From: G963663365 sp963663365
Lineage (GTDB): Bacteria; Hinthialibacterota; Hinthialibacteria; Hinthialibacterales; G963663365
Length of the DNA: 64,000 nt
Assembly: GCA_963663365.2 (NCBI GenBank)
Contig: CAXXIH010000008.1
Coordinates: 2,046,001-2,110,000 of the forward strand
Direction: 5' to 3'
The position numbers and the translations under genes are program-made. Below the pieces are notes generated by a model. It was not told the origin of the DNA, did not search any database, and was given only the letters and a program-made list of their open reading frames with translations. This document shows positions 8,227 through 17,496 of this stretch, in pieces (position 1 is the stretch's first letter; each line of letters begins with the position of its first letter).

Positions 8227-10242
8227 ATGCGCCGAAAAATCATTGGTTTAGAGATTGTCATTGTAATTTTTGGAATGTTGTTATCGTTGCCGTTGCTCGC
8301 CTCGGCTCAGGTCAGCCTTGTACGGGATGGCGCACCCCATGCAGTGATTATCACGCCCGATTCACCTTCCGAAACCACACGCTATGCCGTGGATGAATTG
8401 GTGTGGCATGTCAAACAAGCGACAGGCGTGACGTTGGAAGCCGTCCCGGAATCCGAAGCCCCGGCGGATGTGCATACGCGAATCTATATCGGAGTAACGG
8501 AAGCCGCTTTGAGTTATGGGATCGACCCGGACCAGATGCAACGCGAGGCCTATACCATGCGTTCAATCGGGAACGATCTTTTCATCATCGGCCAGGATGA
8601 CAATCAAAATCCGCTGCTTCAGAACAATCCCAACGTGGGCACGCTCTTTGGTGTCTATGAATTCATCGAGCGTTATCTGGGTGTGCGATGGCTTTGGCCG
8701 GGTGAACTGGGAACCTACATCCCCAAAACCGATACGGTAGAGCTCTGGTCAGTCAATGAAACAAAGGCGCCCGCGCTCGCTTTTCGTTCGTTGGTTTGGT
8801 CGCGCATTCGAGCGGTTGCGCAAGGCGGAAAGGAAATTAGTGAAGAAGACGCCCGGCTCGGTTTCAGCCAAGAAGGCGTAAAGCAGTACGGCGAGGCCTT
8901 GCAGGTCCTTTTGCGCCGTCAGCGGATGGGCGGCATGGATGCCAAACCGCGTAGCGGGCACGCCTTCAGCGGCTGGTGGCAACGTTACGGCCAAGAGCAT
9001 CCGGAATGGTTCGCCGAACGCCGTGACGGAACACGCGGTCATCCGGATAAAGATTACGCTCACGTTCCTATGTGCGTATCCAATGAGGAGTTGCAGGATT
9101 TCATTGTCGAGCAATGGGACGGAGAAAGTGTCTTGCTATTGGGCCCGGTAGACCGTCCGGGGCGGTGCAACTGCGCCAAATGCCGGGCTTGGGATGGCCC
9201 GCAACCCGATACTCCGCCTTGGTTCGCCGAGCGGGTTTATGCAACAGAACGCCGCGCACAAGAGGTTTTCGCAGGAGTAACCTCAGACCGCTACGCGCGC
9301 TTTTGGAAAACCATCCAACAAAAAGCGGCAAAACGTAATCCTCACGCTCTCGTGTCGGCATCATTCATTTATGAAAACGAGTTTCCCGCGCCGGTGACAG
9401 GTATCCAATTGAATCGAAATATCTACGGGGAATTTGTGCAATGGCAGGACCCGCATTTACGTTGGTTCCCGATGCCGGACGAAGCCTTCGATTGGATTAA
9501 GGAGCAATGGTTGGGCTGGAAAGAAACTGGCATCCGCATGGCCTACCGTCCCAACTACTTGCACGATGGCTATGTGATGCCACATTTTGAAACCCGTCAA
9601 TCGGGTGAATTCTTTAAGTTTGCCTTCGACCACGGAATGGAAGGCGCCCGGTTCGACTCGCTTACCGGCCAATGGGCGACACAGGGCCTTCGGCTTTATA
9701 TGCACTTACGCCTCATGAATAAGCCGGAGTTGGAACTTAATGAAATACGCCGGGAATATTTCTCCGCATTCGGGCCGGCCGCAGAACTTATGGAACAGTA
9801 CTTCGACTATTGGGAAGACTACGCATTCGATAACCGTATGCGGTTTATTCAATTGTATTGGGATGTGGGCTGGCGATACAGCAGCTATGTTCATTGCGCC
9901 CATAAGGCTTTCCCCGAAGAATGTTTTGAACCGGCGGAAGAGCTTCTCAACCAAGCCTTAGCAAAAACAGAAAATCATCCATTGAGTGAGTACGGAGAAC
10001 GTGTGCGTTTTATCCAAATCGGTCTCAAACACGCCCGGCTGGCAAGAAACCTGGCTGCGGTCTATGACGGAGAAGAAGAGATTCCGGCTGATCGGATAGA
10101 AGAAGCAAAAGAAGCGTTACGTAAATTGGTAACATTTCGCAAAGAGCACGAACGCACCTATTTCTCTGATCTTTTGCACACAACGACTTTCTGGGAACGT
10201 CCCCGCATGGATCTGGATAAGCTCGCCGATACCCTATTTTAA
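8227..10242 (+). CDS. Secreted DUF4838 glycoside-hydrolase-like protein
   Basis: A 671-residue protein. I chose ATG 8227 because AGGAG lies 9 bases upstream and a clean signal peptide follows (hydrophobic GLEIVIVIFGMLLSLPLLA). Residues about 25-140 match the alpha-glucuronidase/GH20-type N-terminal alpha-beta domain that precedes many carbohydrate enzymes. Residues about 230-560 carry DUF4838 character, including the Cys cluster GRCNCAKCRAWDG and the Trp/Tyr-rich barrel segments that follow. DUF4838 proteins are frequent in polysaccharide-degrading Bacteroidetes, Planctomycetes and relatives and are presumed glycoside hydrolases. The substrate is unknown. The gene is alone on this strand and ends toward a convergent pseudopilin gene. 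Confidence 0.85.
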   Translation: MRRKIIGLEIVIVIFGMLLSLPLLASAQVSLVRDGAPHAVIITPDSPSETTRYAVDELVWHVKQATGVTLEAVPESEAPADVHTRIYIGVTEAALSYGIDPDQMQREAYTMRSIGNDLFIIGQDDNQNPLLQNNPNVGTLFGVYEFIERYLGVRWLWPGELGTYIPKTDTVELWSVNETKAPALAFRSLVWSRIRAVAQGGKEISEEDARLGFSQEGVKQYGEALQVLLRRQRMGGMDAKPRSGHAFSGWWQRYGQEHPEWFAERRDGTRGHPDKDYAHVPMCVSNEELQDFIVEQWDGESVLLLGPVDRPGRCNCAKCRAWDGPQPDTPPWFAERVYATERRAQEVFAGVTSDRYARFWKTIQQKAAKRNPHALVSASFIYENEFPAPVTGIQLNRNIYGEFVQWQDPHLRWFPMPDEAFDWIKEQWLGWKETGIRMAYRPNYLHDGYVMPHFETRQSGEFFKFAFDHGMEGARFDSLTGQWATQGLRLYMHLRLMNKPELELNEIRREYFSAFGPAAELMEQYFDYWEDYAFDNRMRFIQLYWDVGWRYSSYVHCAHKAFPEECFEPAEELLNQALAKTENHPLSEYGERVRFIQIGLKHARLARNLAAVYDGEEEIPADRIEEAKEALRKLVTFRKEHERTYFSDLLHTTTFWERPRMDLDKLADTLF

Positions 10243-10334
10243 GAATAGCAGAGCGATTTAGGCTTATTGCGCTCCCGCCACCCCGGCGGTAGGCAATATC
10301 ATTTTAACTTGTCTCGCAACTTTTAAGGGCAAAA

Positions 10335-10439
10335 GCAAGAGCCTGGCTCAGGAGGGTTGCAAAAGACTAGAAGCCAGGCTCTTGGGGTATGTTGGCGCTT
10401 ATTTTTGCGCCACGAAGATTTTAGTCTCGGTCAATTTCA
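10335..10439. repeat. Two-hairpin repeated element, copy 1
   Basis: A perfect 13-bp stem, CAAGAGCCTGGCT (10336-10348) with AGCCAGGCTCTTG (10372-10384), encloses a loop containing GGAGGGTTG. Ten bases further a second stem GGCGC-N8-GCGCC follows. A near copy lies at 14466-14579 in the same orientation. Read on the minus strand it starts about 28 bases after the pseudopilin stop and ends with CTTTTG. It may therefore be a terminator or 3' RNA element for that strand, or a two-way terminator between the converging genes. Confidence 0.7.
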
Positions 10440-10466
10440 CCGCGTATCTTTGTACGTTTCTATTCC

Positions 10467-11111
10467 TCATTCCCATGCCCGAGGGGGACACCGGCCATTG
10501 TAGGTTTTGCCATCAATCACCAGGCTTTTGGCCACTGTGCAGTCACCACCATACCAGTAGATATCTCCGGCACTTCTCAGTCCATTGGATGAAGAATATG
10601 TGTTGCCATCCCCCGTACGTTGTATGCCATAAAACGGCGCAGGTGAAGATATGCCATTCTCCGCCTCATCAGGTCCGACCGAAAAGATCACATAAGCAAT
10701 AAACTTGGAAGCCCGCACGGCCACGCCGGTTTCATAGACTTGCGGAGTTAAAGAACTGTCGAATTGCCTATATTGGGATGTCAAAGCATCATGGGGGACA
10801 CTTTTGATATAGGCAATCGGAGTTGTGAGGAAAAATATCCCGGCTTCCATTCTTCCGCGTTCATAGGGATGATCTTCTGATTCCGGCGGATAGCTGCCGT
10901 GATTGTCCATGGCATAGAGTTCCTGCGCGACAGCAAGCATACGTATATCATCGGTTGCTTTGACGATTTTTGCACGAACACGCGCTTGGACAACGCTTGG
11001 CACAGTCGTCACGGCCAGGATGCTTAAAACCGCCCCCGCCGCGATTAACTCCGCTAATGTAATACCACGGTTGTGATTTCCTTGTTTTATTCGTTTCATC
11101 ATTTTTACCAT
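10467..11111 (-). CDS. Pseudopilin-like protein (type II secretion/type IV pilin class)
   Basis: A 214-residue protein with a prepilin leader and N-methylation motif: a basic leader ending in RG, then ITLAELIAAGAVLSILAVTTVPSV, with Glu at position +5. The globular part carries the motifs LTTPIAYIKSVPHD, GPDE and SNGLRSAGDI shared with the other pilin-like proteins of this window. I chose ATG 11111: AGGGGG lies 8 bases upstream and the codon overlaps the stop of the propeller gene (ATGGTAA), so the two are probably translationally coupled. An earlier GTG at 11120 is too close to that site. It would be processed by a prepilin peptidase and inserted in the inner membrane. Confidence 0.85.
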   Translation of the reverse strand: MVKMMKRIKQGNHNRGITLAELIAAGAVLSILAVTTVPSVVQARVRAKIVKATDDIRMLAVAQELYAMDNHGSYPPESEDHPYERGRMEAGIFFLTTPIAYIKSVPHDALTSQYRQFDSSLTPQVYETGVAVRASKFIAYVIFSVGPDEAENGISSPAPFYGIQRTGDGNTYSSSNGLRSAGDIYWYGGDCTVAKSLVIDGKTYNGRCPPRAWE

Positions 11112-14100
11112 TTTGACCACCCCCTGATCCCTGTCTCCGGTGTAGGTGTCGGCAATACCGGATTCTGTAACGAACGGATATTTCCCGTGCCCATCTCTAG
11201 AAATAACACTTTCCCATCGGAGGTTATGACATCGAGCGGAGTGTGAACGCCTGCAAGACGAGCAACACTTCCATCATTTGAAGCCTCGGCAACACCAATG
11301 CCACCGGCGATAAATGTTGAGCCATTGGACGCGATTCTCAGGATACGGTGATTTCCGCTATCACAGACATAAATGTTACCCAGGCTGTCTGCGGCGAGTC
11401 CCTCAGGATAAGCCAATGCCGCCCCCAAAGGCTCATTGGAGTTTTCATAACCGAATCTTCCACCAAGCGCAGTCGTGATTTCCCATACACCGCCAGTCGT
11501 TTGCGCTATTTTACGCACTGCGCTGAATATGGGATCGGTTACATAAACATCATCATTGGGAGATACAGTGATGTCGAGTGGTGCATTAACAAAGGCACTG
11601 CCTGCCACCGCTCCATCTCCACCTTGCTCAGCAGGCAATTTGGGATTACCGATGCTTCCATTGCCGGCCAATGTACGAATCACACCATTTGAATCGATGA
11701 TGCGGATACGGTTTCCCAATGCTTCCGTAATTAAAACACTGCCATCCGACAGCATCGCCAAACCGCTGGGACCGTTCAACGTTGCTTGATTGGCCTGGCC
11801 GCCATCCCCTGTACTGCCTGAAGAGCCGGTCCCTGCAAATCGTGCATAGGAATCATTTGCAAGGTCCAAACTGAATACACAGTTTGCTTCAGAATCGGCC
11901 ACCAACAGAGTCTGGTCGAGAATCAAAACACCATGAGGTGATTCCAACGGGACTTGGATCGTATGCTCATTAGGCAATGGCGCAGTGACTCCGGAAAGGT
12001 CCGCTGTAGCAACCAGCTCAACATCACCTACACCGTTCACACGCAGGACTCTTTTTTCAACAGGATCGGTGAAATAAAGCTGCCCATTACCGTAGGCCAG
12101 ACGGCCATTGGCCCGGAATGTTTCAATTTCCGTATTGTCATTCGTGTTTAGGTATGTGGCAAGCAAAGGCCAAGGCAAAGCCTGTATCGGCTCAGGCTCG
12201 GAAGGAGATTCAGACAAGGGCTGCGTACTCCACCCCGGATTCAGTTCTTCATCCCGTAAAACGGCAAGTCCCGTGCCTGTGAGCCCGGCGATGACCTTTC
12301 CCCGCCATGTCTCAATAGCAAAGGCCGGTACGGATATCGAGATTCCTCCATGAGAAACCAGAAGGCCATTTGTATCGATATCAAAAACATCGATGGCGGT
12401 TGTCGAGGCCACGTAGAAGCGATTGCCATCAAAAGCGATATCCCTGGCAAGGCCCGAAGTTTCTGTATACAGACGATTTCCGACCTGCTCGAGAACACCG
12501 ATTCGACAAGTTTGATTATCTCGAATCTCTAAAGTGATCGGGCCGTTTTCTGTTGGCTCAATATGACGAACAGAATCCTCGACAGGGCTCCAAACCATTT
12601 CGCCATTCAATAAGGAATCGACGCTGGAGACAGCTGCAATCGAAGGAACATATTCCGATTCAGAATAGAGATTTGCGGCAATAAACAGTTCATCTTGATC
12701 GGTGGCTATTGCCGTAATGGTTTTAGCTTCTTCTAAAAGGACTTGACTGTATTCCAACTCACCATCTACCAGCTGTACAACGGCAATCCCACAGGGGATT
12801 TGACCATTGCCAAATTGAGGCCAAACCAGGGTTTCGCCCCACCAAACTAGTTCGAATCCACCGGATGCCTGAAGATAATTCGAAAGTCCCGGCTGCGCCT
12901 CACTGACAAACGGGTACAGGCCAATATCGTCATCACCGGCCGTTCGAGTAACCGGGAAAATGGCGACTCCGCCATCCGCCAAAACGGCAGCCTGTCCATC
13001 TGCGGATATGCTTAAGCTTCGACTGAGCCAGGTGTTTCGGAATTCGCTCGGATCATGTCCCGGAACATGACTCTTATCCGTCGAAAAATCGTATACCATT
13101 CGCTCAAATTGGATATTTCCATCATTGTCCATCCCAAAAGCGGAAACACGCGAGAAAATATCCAGTACATACAATCGATCCTCGTACAGACAAAGATCAA
13201 CGGTATTTTTTAATTGCAAATTATCCGCAGTAAGGAGTACCAGCTCTTCGTCATCAACTTCAAAGGTAGACTTTCCTCCCTCACGGTTTGCCACAAATCC
13301 CGTGTTTTCATACATCTGCAGCACATCCGGCTGAAAGGGAATATTGATCGTATTGGCCAGATCGAAATAGCCATACTCATCCATGGCATAAAGCGAGATA
13401 CGGCTTTGTTGTTCACTTGAGAACGGACCAGTCGGAAGAAACAGAGACTCTCCGATAATGACATCCGGGCTACGCGCAGAAAGCGTATGGCTTCCGAACT
13501 CCGAACTAAGCAGCGGCTGACGTGAGCCCAATTCCCCTTCCGATACGTTAACTCCCAGCAATCCTGAAATCCCGCCGCCTACAAGCAGCGATTTCTGCAA
13601 AAGATTCATGTCCATAACAGCCAGGAACGGTTGACGGGAGACAACCAGCGGTGGTCCCTCAAGCGGAAGACGCATCGAATAAACAACAGAATCGGCAGCG
13701 AGATAAATCTGCTCTCCATCACTGGAGGCGAAAAGGATTCTTTCGGCAACTTCAATTTCGCCAAGTTTGGCGCGTTCTTCAGTCAGGAAGTTTTGCCATG
13801 ACTCAACACGCGTAAGGTTTGCGGTGGAATAATAAGAATACGCGTTCCCATAATCAGGATTCACTTCCAAAGCGACAAGCGCCCGGCCATCATCCAAGAC
13901 TTCAGTCAGAATAACCGGTGCATCGAAATTTACAGTTTCTAGAACAGACGGACTGGAAACATCTTCGATACTGAGGATCGCAACCCCACCGTTGGAGAGC
14001 CCCTTGAGTGACACAAGAGCAAGATTCCCATGCCTGGAAATACTCGATATCTGCATCACTTGATAACGGCTGAGATCGAGCAGGTTGGTACGCTCCAAAG

Positions 14101-14326
14101 TCCCATCGCTACGGATCTGGAAGACGCTCAATACCGTATCTTGTCCCAAATAGACGAAGTCTCCGATTCTCAGAACTGCATCATTCTTTCCTCCCACCAA
14201 ATCCACCCATTGCAAAGGCGCGGCTTGTGTCGGAACAGGTGTGATAATGGGAGTGGATACTTGACCGGGAATTTCCAAGGTCAATACGAGAAGTGCCAAA
14301 AAAGTGCAATAGCAGTGCTTTGACAA
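11105..14326 (-). CDS. Large secreted beta-propeller protein with NHL repeats
   Basis: A 1073-residue protein. The start is TTG at 14326, set by GGAGG six bases upstream and followed by a signal peptide (CTFLALLVLTLEIPGQ). Residues about 40-700 are beta-rich, propeller-like repeats without a clear named family. Residues about 750-1050 contain NHL-type repeats, for example LDQTLLVADSEANCVFSLD, DGSVLITEALGNRIRIID and LGNIYVCDSGNHRILRIA. NHL propellers usually bind proteins, sugars or RNA; here the export signal implies an extracellular or periplasmic binding role. It is the first gene of a pair with the pseudopilin. A putative promoter with a dyad lies about 85 bases upstream (14409-14437). Confidence 0.8.
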   Translation of the reverse strand: MSKHCYCTFLALLVLTLEIPGQVSTPIITPVPTQAAPLQWVDLVGGKNDAVLRIGDFVYLGQDTVLSVFQIRSDGTLERTNLLDLSRYQVMQISSISRHGNLALVSLKGLSNGGVAILSIEDVSSPSVLETVNFDAPVILTEVLDDGRALVALEVNPDYGNAYSYYSTANLTRVESWQNFLTEERAKLGEIEVAERILFASSDGEQIYLAADSVVYSMRLPLEGPPLVVSRQPFLAVMDMNLLQKSLLVGGGISGLLGVNVSEGELGSRQPLLSSEFGSHTLSARSPDVIIGESLFLPTGPFSSEQQSRISLYAMDEYGYFDLANTINIPFQPDVLQMYENTGFVANREGGKSTFEVDDEELVLLTADNLQLKNTVDLCLYEDRLYVLDIFSRVSAFGMDNDGNIQFERMVYDFSTDKSHVPGHDPSEFRNTWLSRSLSISADGQAAVLADGGVAIFPVTRTAGDDDIGLYPFVSEAQPGLSNYLQASGGFELVWWGETLVWPQFGNGQIPCGIAVVQLVDGELEYSQVLLEEAKTITAIATDQDELFIAANLYSESEYVPSIAAVSSVDSLLNGEMVWSPVEDSVRHIEPTENGPITLEIRDNQTCRIGVLEQVGNRLYTETSGLARDIAFDGNRFYVASTTAIDVFDIDTNGLLVSHGGISISVPAFAIETWRGKVIAGLTGTGLAVLRDEELNPGWSTQPLSESPSEPEPIQALPWPLLATYLNTNDNTEIETFRANGRLAYGNGQLYFTDPVEKRVLRVNGVGDVELVATADLSGVTAPLPNEHTIQVPLESPHGVLILDQTLLVADSEANCVFSLDLANDSYARFAGTGSSGSTGDGGQANQATLNGPSGLAMLSDGSVLITEALGNRIRIIDSNGVIRTLAGNGSIGNPKLPAEQGGDGAVAGSAFVNAPLDITVSPNDDVYVTDPIFSAVRKIAQTTGGVWEITTALGGRFGYENSNEPLGAALAYPEGLAADSLGNIYVCDSGNHRILRIASNGSTFIAGGIGVAEASNDGSVARLAGVHTPLDVITSDGKVLFLEMGTGNIRSLQNPVLPTPTPETGIRGWSKW

Positions 14327-14408
14327 GGCAAACCTCCAACCAAAGAGTGATTACCCCGAATATATCGCTGGACTCCTTCGTTGTCAGAAATTATGCCCTG
14401 AAATCCCG

Positions 14409-14437
14409 TAGATATGCCGCTTGGCATGAGAATTCAA
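14409..14437 (-). promoter_or_regulatory. Putative promoter with dyad operator in its spacer
   Basis: On the minus strand TTGAAT (14437-14432) and TATCTA (14414-14409) are separated by 17 bases. The dyad ATGCCGCTTGGCAT (14414-14427) fills the spacer. It differs by one base from the dyad in the promoter at 6487-6516. It would drive the beta-propeller/pseudopilin pair. Confidence 0.5.
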
Positions 14438-14465
14438 CCACTACAAGTCACACTCCCCCAAAAGC

Positions 14466-14579
14466 GCAAGAGCCCGGCCTTGGAGGGTTGGAAGTGAGTA
14501 GAGGTCGGGCTCTTGGAGTTAGAAGGCGCCGAGTCTCGACGCCACTGAAATTCTGCTCCGGGCGAGGGGAAATTTCAAG
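14466..14579. repeat. Two-hairpin repeated element, copy 2
   Basis: Stem CAAGAGCCCGGCCT (14467-14480) with AGGTCGGGCTCTTG (14502-14515), one G-T pair, and a loop again containing GGAGGGTTG. A second stem GGCG-N11-CGCC follows. It aligns without gaps to the first 63 bases of copy 1. Two T-A pairs of copy 1 are C-G pairs here, which supports selection on pairing. On the minus strand it lies about 45 bases after the sialidase-like gene stop. Confidence 0.7.
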
Positions 14580-14624
14580 TCACTCTCCTTATTATCTGTA
14601 TTATTACGACTATCCCTTCCGCAA

Positions 14625-15797
14625 TTATTTTGCCCGTATCCAAGGCTCATCGAACCAAGCATGCTTGATGGTTTCGGAGCGCGGCCCCGGGTTGCTGTAT
14701 GTATAAGTTAAATGAATTGAACCATCAGCGGTTTGAATCGACGAAGGATAGTGCACTTCGCCATTGCCTTCGCCGATATCTTCCAGAACACGGCGGACCG
14801 GCCAGGTACGGCCCTCATCCTCAGAAAGGAAGACTGTCAGCCGGTGGCGGCCCTTTTTCAGATCGTTGCAAACCAGAATCCAGGCGCCGCTTTTGAGCTG
14901 CAGAACAGCGACACTTGAACCGGGATTGGCGATCTCGATAGGAACCACAGTGGTCCATGTAATTCCTTTGTCCCGCGACTCTGAGGTGCGTATCTGTTTG
15001 GGCTTGCCATTGTCACGCATAAAAGCCACTAATGTTCCATTGGACCGTAATCCGAACGCCGGTTGGAGGCCGCCAAGATACACATCCTGAATCGGCTCGC
15101 TAAACGACCATGTATCCCCACCATCCTCAGTGCATGCAGTTATCGAACAAGCGAAAACGTCATGATACAAACCGAGCATCATGCGGTTTTCATCAACCAT
15201 AATCGGAACGGTTCGCGACATCCATCCGAGACGCCGGCCGATTTTGGTCTTTGCTAATTCTTTTTGTTGTTCGCAAATTCTTCGCAGTTTTTCGTTTTGC
15301 TTAATATCATCCGCACGTGCAACGGCAATTTCCTCTAATAGGGCACCGTAACGATCTTCAAAATTCCGGGGCCGGCAATGAAATACGTTTTGCTTTTCCC
15401 ATACCACCGGCCCATCACCGTTATAATTCTTTGTTCGGCAATACTTCATCAAAACGCCGGTGCTGGAGTTATCCAAAAAGGTGGCATAAAAAAGCCATAG
15501 TTGTTGCTGAGGATCAAGAAAGACAACGGGATTCAGATCCGGAAGATCCGGCGTATCGGCAGTTACAAAGGGAGCGCTCCAAGCACCTCCGGGAGATTTT
15601 CGCGCACCCATAATTTGCACATCATCCGCTCCGCCCTCGCCGGAGCCTCGATACCAAACCGCAAAGAGTTCTCCATCAGGCAGTTCCACAATCGAGGACG
15701 AATGGTTGTGCAAGGGATGGAACGGGAACAGAGATTCGATATGCAAATCTCCCGTGGCTGTGCTTGCCAGCAATGTTAATAGGAGAAATCCGTTCAT
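14625..15797 (-). CDS. Secreted BNR/sialidase-like exo-hydrolase
   Basis: A 390-residue protein. I chose ATG 15797: AGGA is 9 bases upstream and a signal peptide follows (MNGFLLLTLLASTATG). It has the six-bladed sialidase-like propeller pattern, with at least three Asp-box motifs of the S-x-D-x-G-x-T-W kind (TEDGGDTW, ESRDKGITW, SEDEGRTW). The segment SSSIVELPDGELFAVWYRGSG is typical of the first blade. Many such proteins in polysaccharide degraders are annotated exo-alpha-sialidase, but related propellers act on other sugars, so the substrate is unproven. It is upstream of the propeller/pseudopilin pair on the same strand, separated from it by hairpin element copy 2 and a putative promoter, so it is probably a separate transcript. 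Confidence 0.85.
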   Translation of the reverse strand: MNGFLLLTLLASTATGDLHIESLFPFHPLHNHSSSIVELPDGELFAVWYRGSGEGGADDVQIMGARKSPGGAWSAPFVTADTPDLPDLNPVVFLDPQQQLWLFYATFLDNSSTGVLMKYCRTKNYNGDGPVVWEKQNVFHCRPRNFEDRYGALLEEIAVARADDIKQNEKLRRICEQQKELAKTKIGRRLGWMSRTVPIMVDENRMMLGLYHDVFACSITACTEDGGDTWSFSEPIQDVYLGGLQPAFGLRSNGTLVAFMRDNGKPKQIRTSESRDKGITWTTVVPIEIANPGSSVAVLQLKSGAWILVCNDLKKGRHRLTVFLSEDEGRTWPVRRVLEDIGEGNGEVHYPSSIQTADGSIHLTYTYSNPGPRSETIKHAWFDEPWIRAK

Positions 15798-16003
15798 TGT
15801 ATTATTTCCTTTGAATCGATTGAGAAACAATAATAACCCGTTTTTTGCTATCTATCCACTGAGATTGTCATTCCACAACGTAAATAGCGGATAAATCTGT
15901 GAAATGTTCACGGTGAAATATTCTTCATCAACATGGTCAATAAACGCAGATAGGTTTCGTTTGCATTTATAGGGATTTGGTATCGACGAAAGAGAGGACG
16001 GCT

Positions 16004-17455
16004 ATGGCTTCAACATCACTAGTCTATCGTTTCTGTTTGAGTCTGCTGGTTATCAATCTCATACTTCAAACACATGCCTACGCCAACAAACGGTCAAAAC
16101 AAAGTGCAGTTGCACATAAATTCGCATCAAACACACATGAAGAACCTTCACTTATCTTGGGAAGGCCGGAAGATGACGCGATTACTTTCAACATTCTAGC
16201 CCCAAAAGACTGCAACGCATTTATCGAGTATGGAATGGATGAGGAAGTCTATTCTAATCAAACTCCAACCGTAAAACTTCAAATGGGCAATCCATCGGAG
16301 ATTGTCGTCAAAAACCTGCATTCGAATACGAGATACCATTATCGCTTACAATACAAGTTTACAGGAGAAGAGGAGTATCTGTGCAGGGCCGCATCTAGTT
16401 TTCAAACTCAGAGAGATCCGGGTGAAGAATTCACATTTGCCATTCAGGCGGATTCCCACTTGGGAACAAACAAGCATAACGATCCGGAACTTTATTCTCG
16501 TACATTGTCCAATGTATTACATGACCGGCCGGATTTTCTGATCGATCTTGGTGATACATTCCGAGCCACCAAGTTAAATAACGATCGAACAGATGACATT
16601 CAGAATTTGTTCCTCAATCAACGCCGCTTCTTTAGCGACATCTGCCACTCCGTTCCACTCTTTTTGGTGTTGGGAAATCATGATCATGAGTGGGGATGGG
16701 ATTTGGCGGCAGGGGAAAAATCACTTTCGGCTCAGATGACTATTACCCGCAATCGTTACTATCCGAATCCGGTGCCCAGTGATTTTTACAGCGGCAATTC
16801 GATAGCAGAAAAGGACATCGGATTACCAGGCAACTATTATGCGTGGGAGTGGGGTGACGCTCTCTTTATCGCTCTTGATATCTACCGGCATACCGAAGTT
16901 GACCCTAAACAATCAAGAGATTCTTGGGATTGGACGCTTGGGGACGCACAATATCACTGGCTGCAAAGAACTCTCGAAGAGAGCCGCCAGGGGATCAAAT
17001 TCGTATTTTTGCATCATCTGCACGGCACATGCCGGGGAGGTGTAGAATGGGTCGATCATTACGAATGGGGTGGCAAGGACCGTAAAGGTAATGACGTCTT
17101 TCATCGGTATCGGCCGGACTGGACGGCTCCCATCCACCAACTCTTGTCAGATCATGGTGTAACAGCCGTATTTCAAGGACACGATCACATTTTCGTAAGT
17201 CAAGTTCGCGATAAGATTGCATACATCACATGCCCAATGCCGGGAGATCCCGGTTACAACGCATACAATCGGGATGCTTTTCACTCAGGAGTCATCCGGC
17301 CCAATTCCGGCCATGTACGTGTTAGGGTGTCGCCTCATACAGTGGTTCTCGATTACATACATGCATTTCTGCCGAAGGACGAAACATTGGAACTTAAAAA
17401 TGGCACAACTGCATTTAGCCAAATTATCTCCATAAAAACAACAGATTCTGAGTAA
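16004..17455 (+). CDS. Secreted purple-acid-phosphatase-like metallophosphoesterase, copy 1
   Basis: A 483-residue protein. ATG 16004 follows GAGAGGA at a good distance, and a signal peptide is present (SLLVINLILQTHAYA). Residues about 45-140 form a fibronectin-like N-terminal domain as in purple acid phosphatases. The catalytic domain has every calcineurin-type metal motif: D150-x-H152 (ADSHL), D184 (LGDTF), N225-H226 (GNHD), His337/His338 (FLHHLHG) and H393-x-H395 (GHDH). It should therefore be an active binuclear-metal phosphoesterase outside the cytoplasm; the substrate is unknown. It is the first gene of a three-gene operon: 41 bases later comes a duplicated-domain protein, then a paralogue of this enzyme. 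The two enzymes match over their whole length, including the ILGRPE entry motif. Confidence 0.9.
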   Translation: MASTSLVYRFCLSLLVINLILQTHAYANKRSKQSAVAHKFASNTHEEPSLILGRPEDDAITFNILAPKDCNAFIEYGMDEEVYSNQTPTVKLQMGNPSEIVVKNLHSNTRYHYRLQYKFTGEEEYLCRAASSFQTQRDPGEEFTFAIQADSHLGTNKHNDPELYSRTLSNVLHDRPDFLIDLGDTFRATKLNNDRTDDIQNLFLNQRRFFSDICHSVPLFLVLGNHDHEWGWDLAAGEKSLSAQMTITRNRYYPNPVPSDFYSGNSIAEKDIGLPGNYYAWEWGDALFIALDIYRHTEVDPKQSRDSWDWTLGDAQYHWLQRTLEESRQGIKFVFLHHLHGTCRGGVEWVDHYEWGGKDRKGNDVFHRYRPDWTAPIHQLLSDHGVTAVFQGHDHIFVSQVRDKIAYITCPMPGDPGYNAYNRDAFHSGVIRPNSGHVRVRVSPHTVVLDYIHAFLPKDETLELKNGTTAFSQIISIKTTDSE

Positions 17456-17496
17456 GAAATTTTCGGCCCGTTGAGCAAACATAAAGGAGTTAGGCC

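Noticed and set aside
10335..14579. Composite transposon bounded by the two hairpin elements
   Set aside because: The elements are direct repeats, the block between them has no transposase, and both copies fit a position just after a gene; an RNA or terminator role explains them better.
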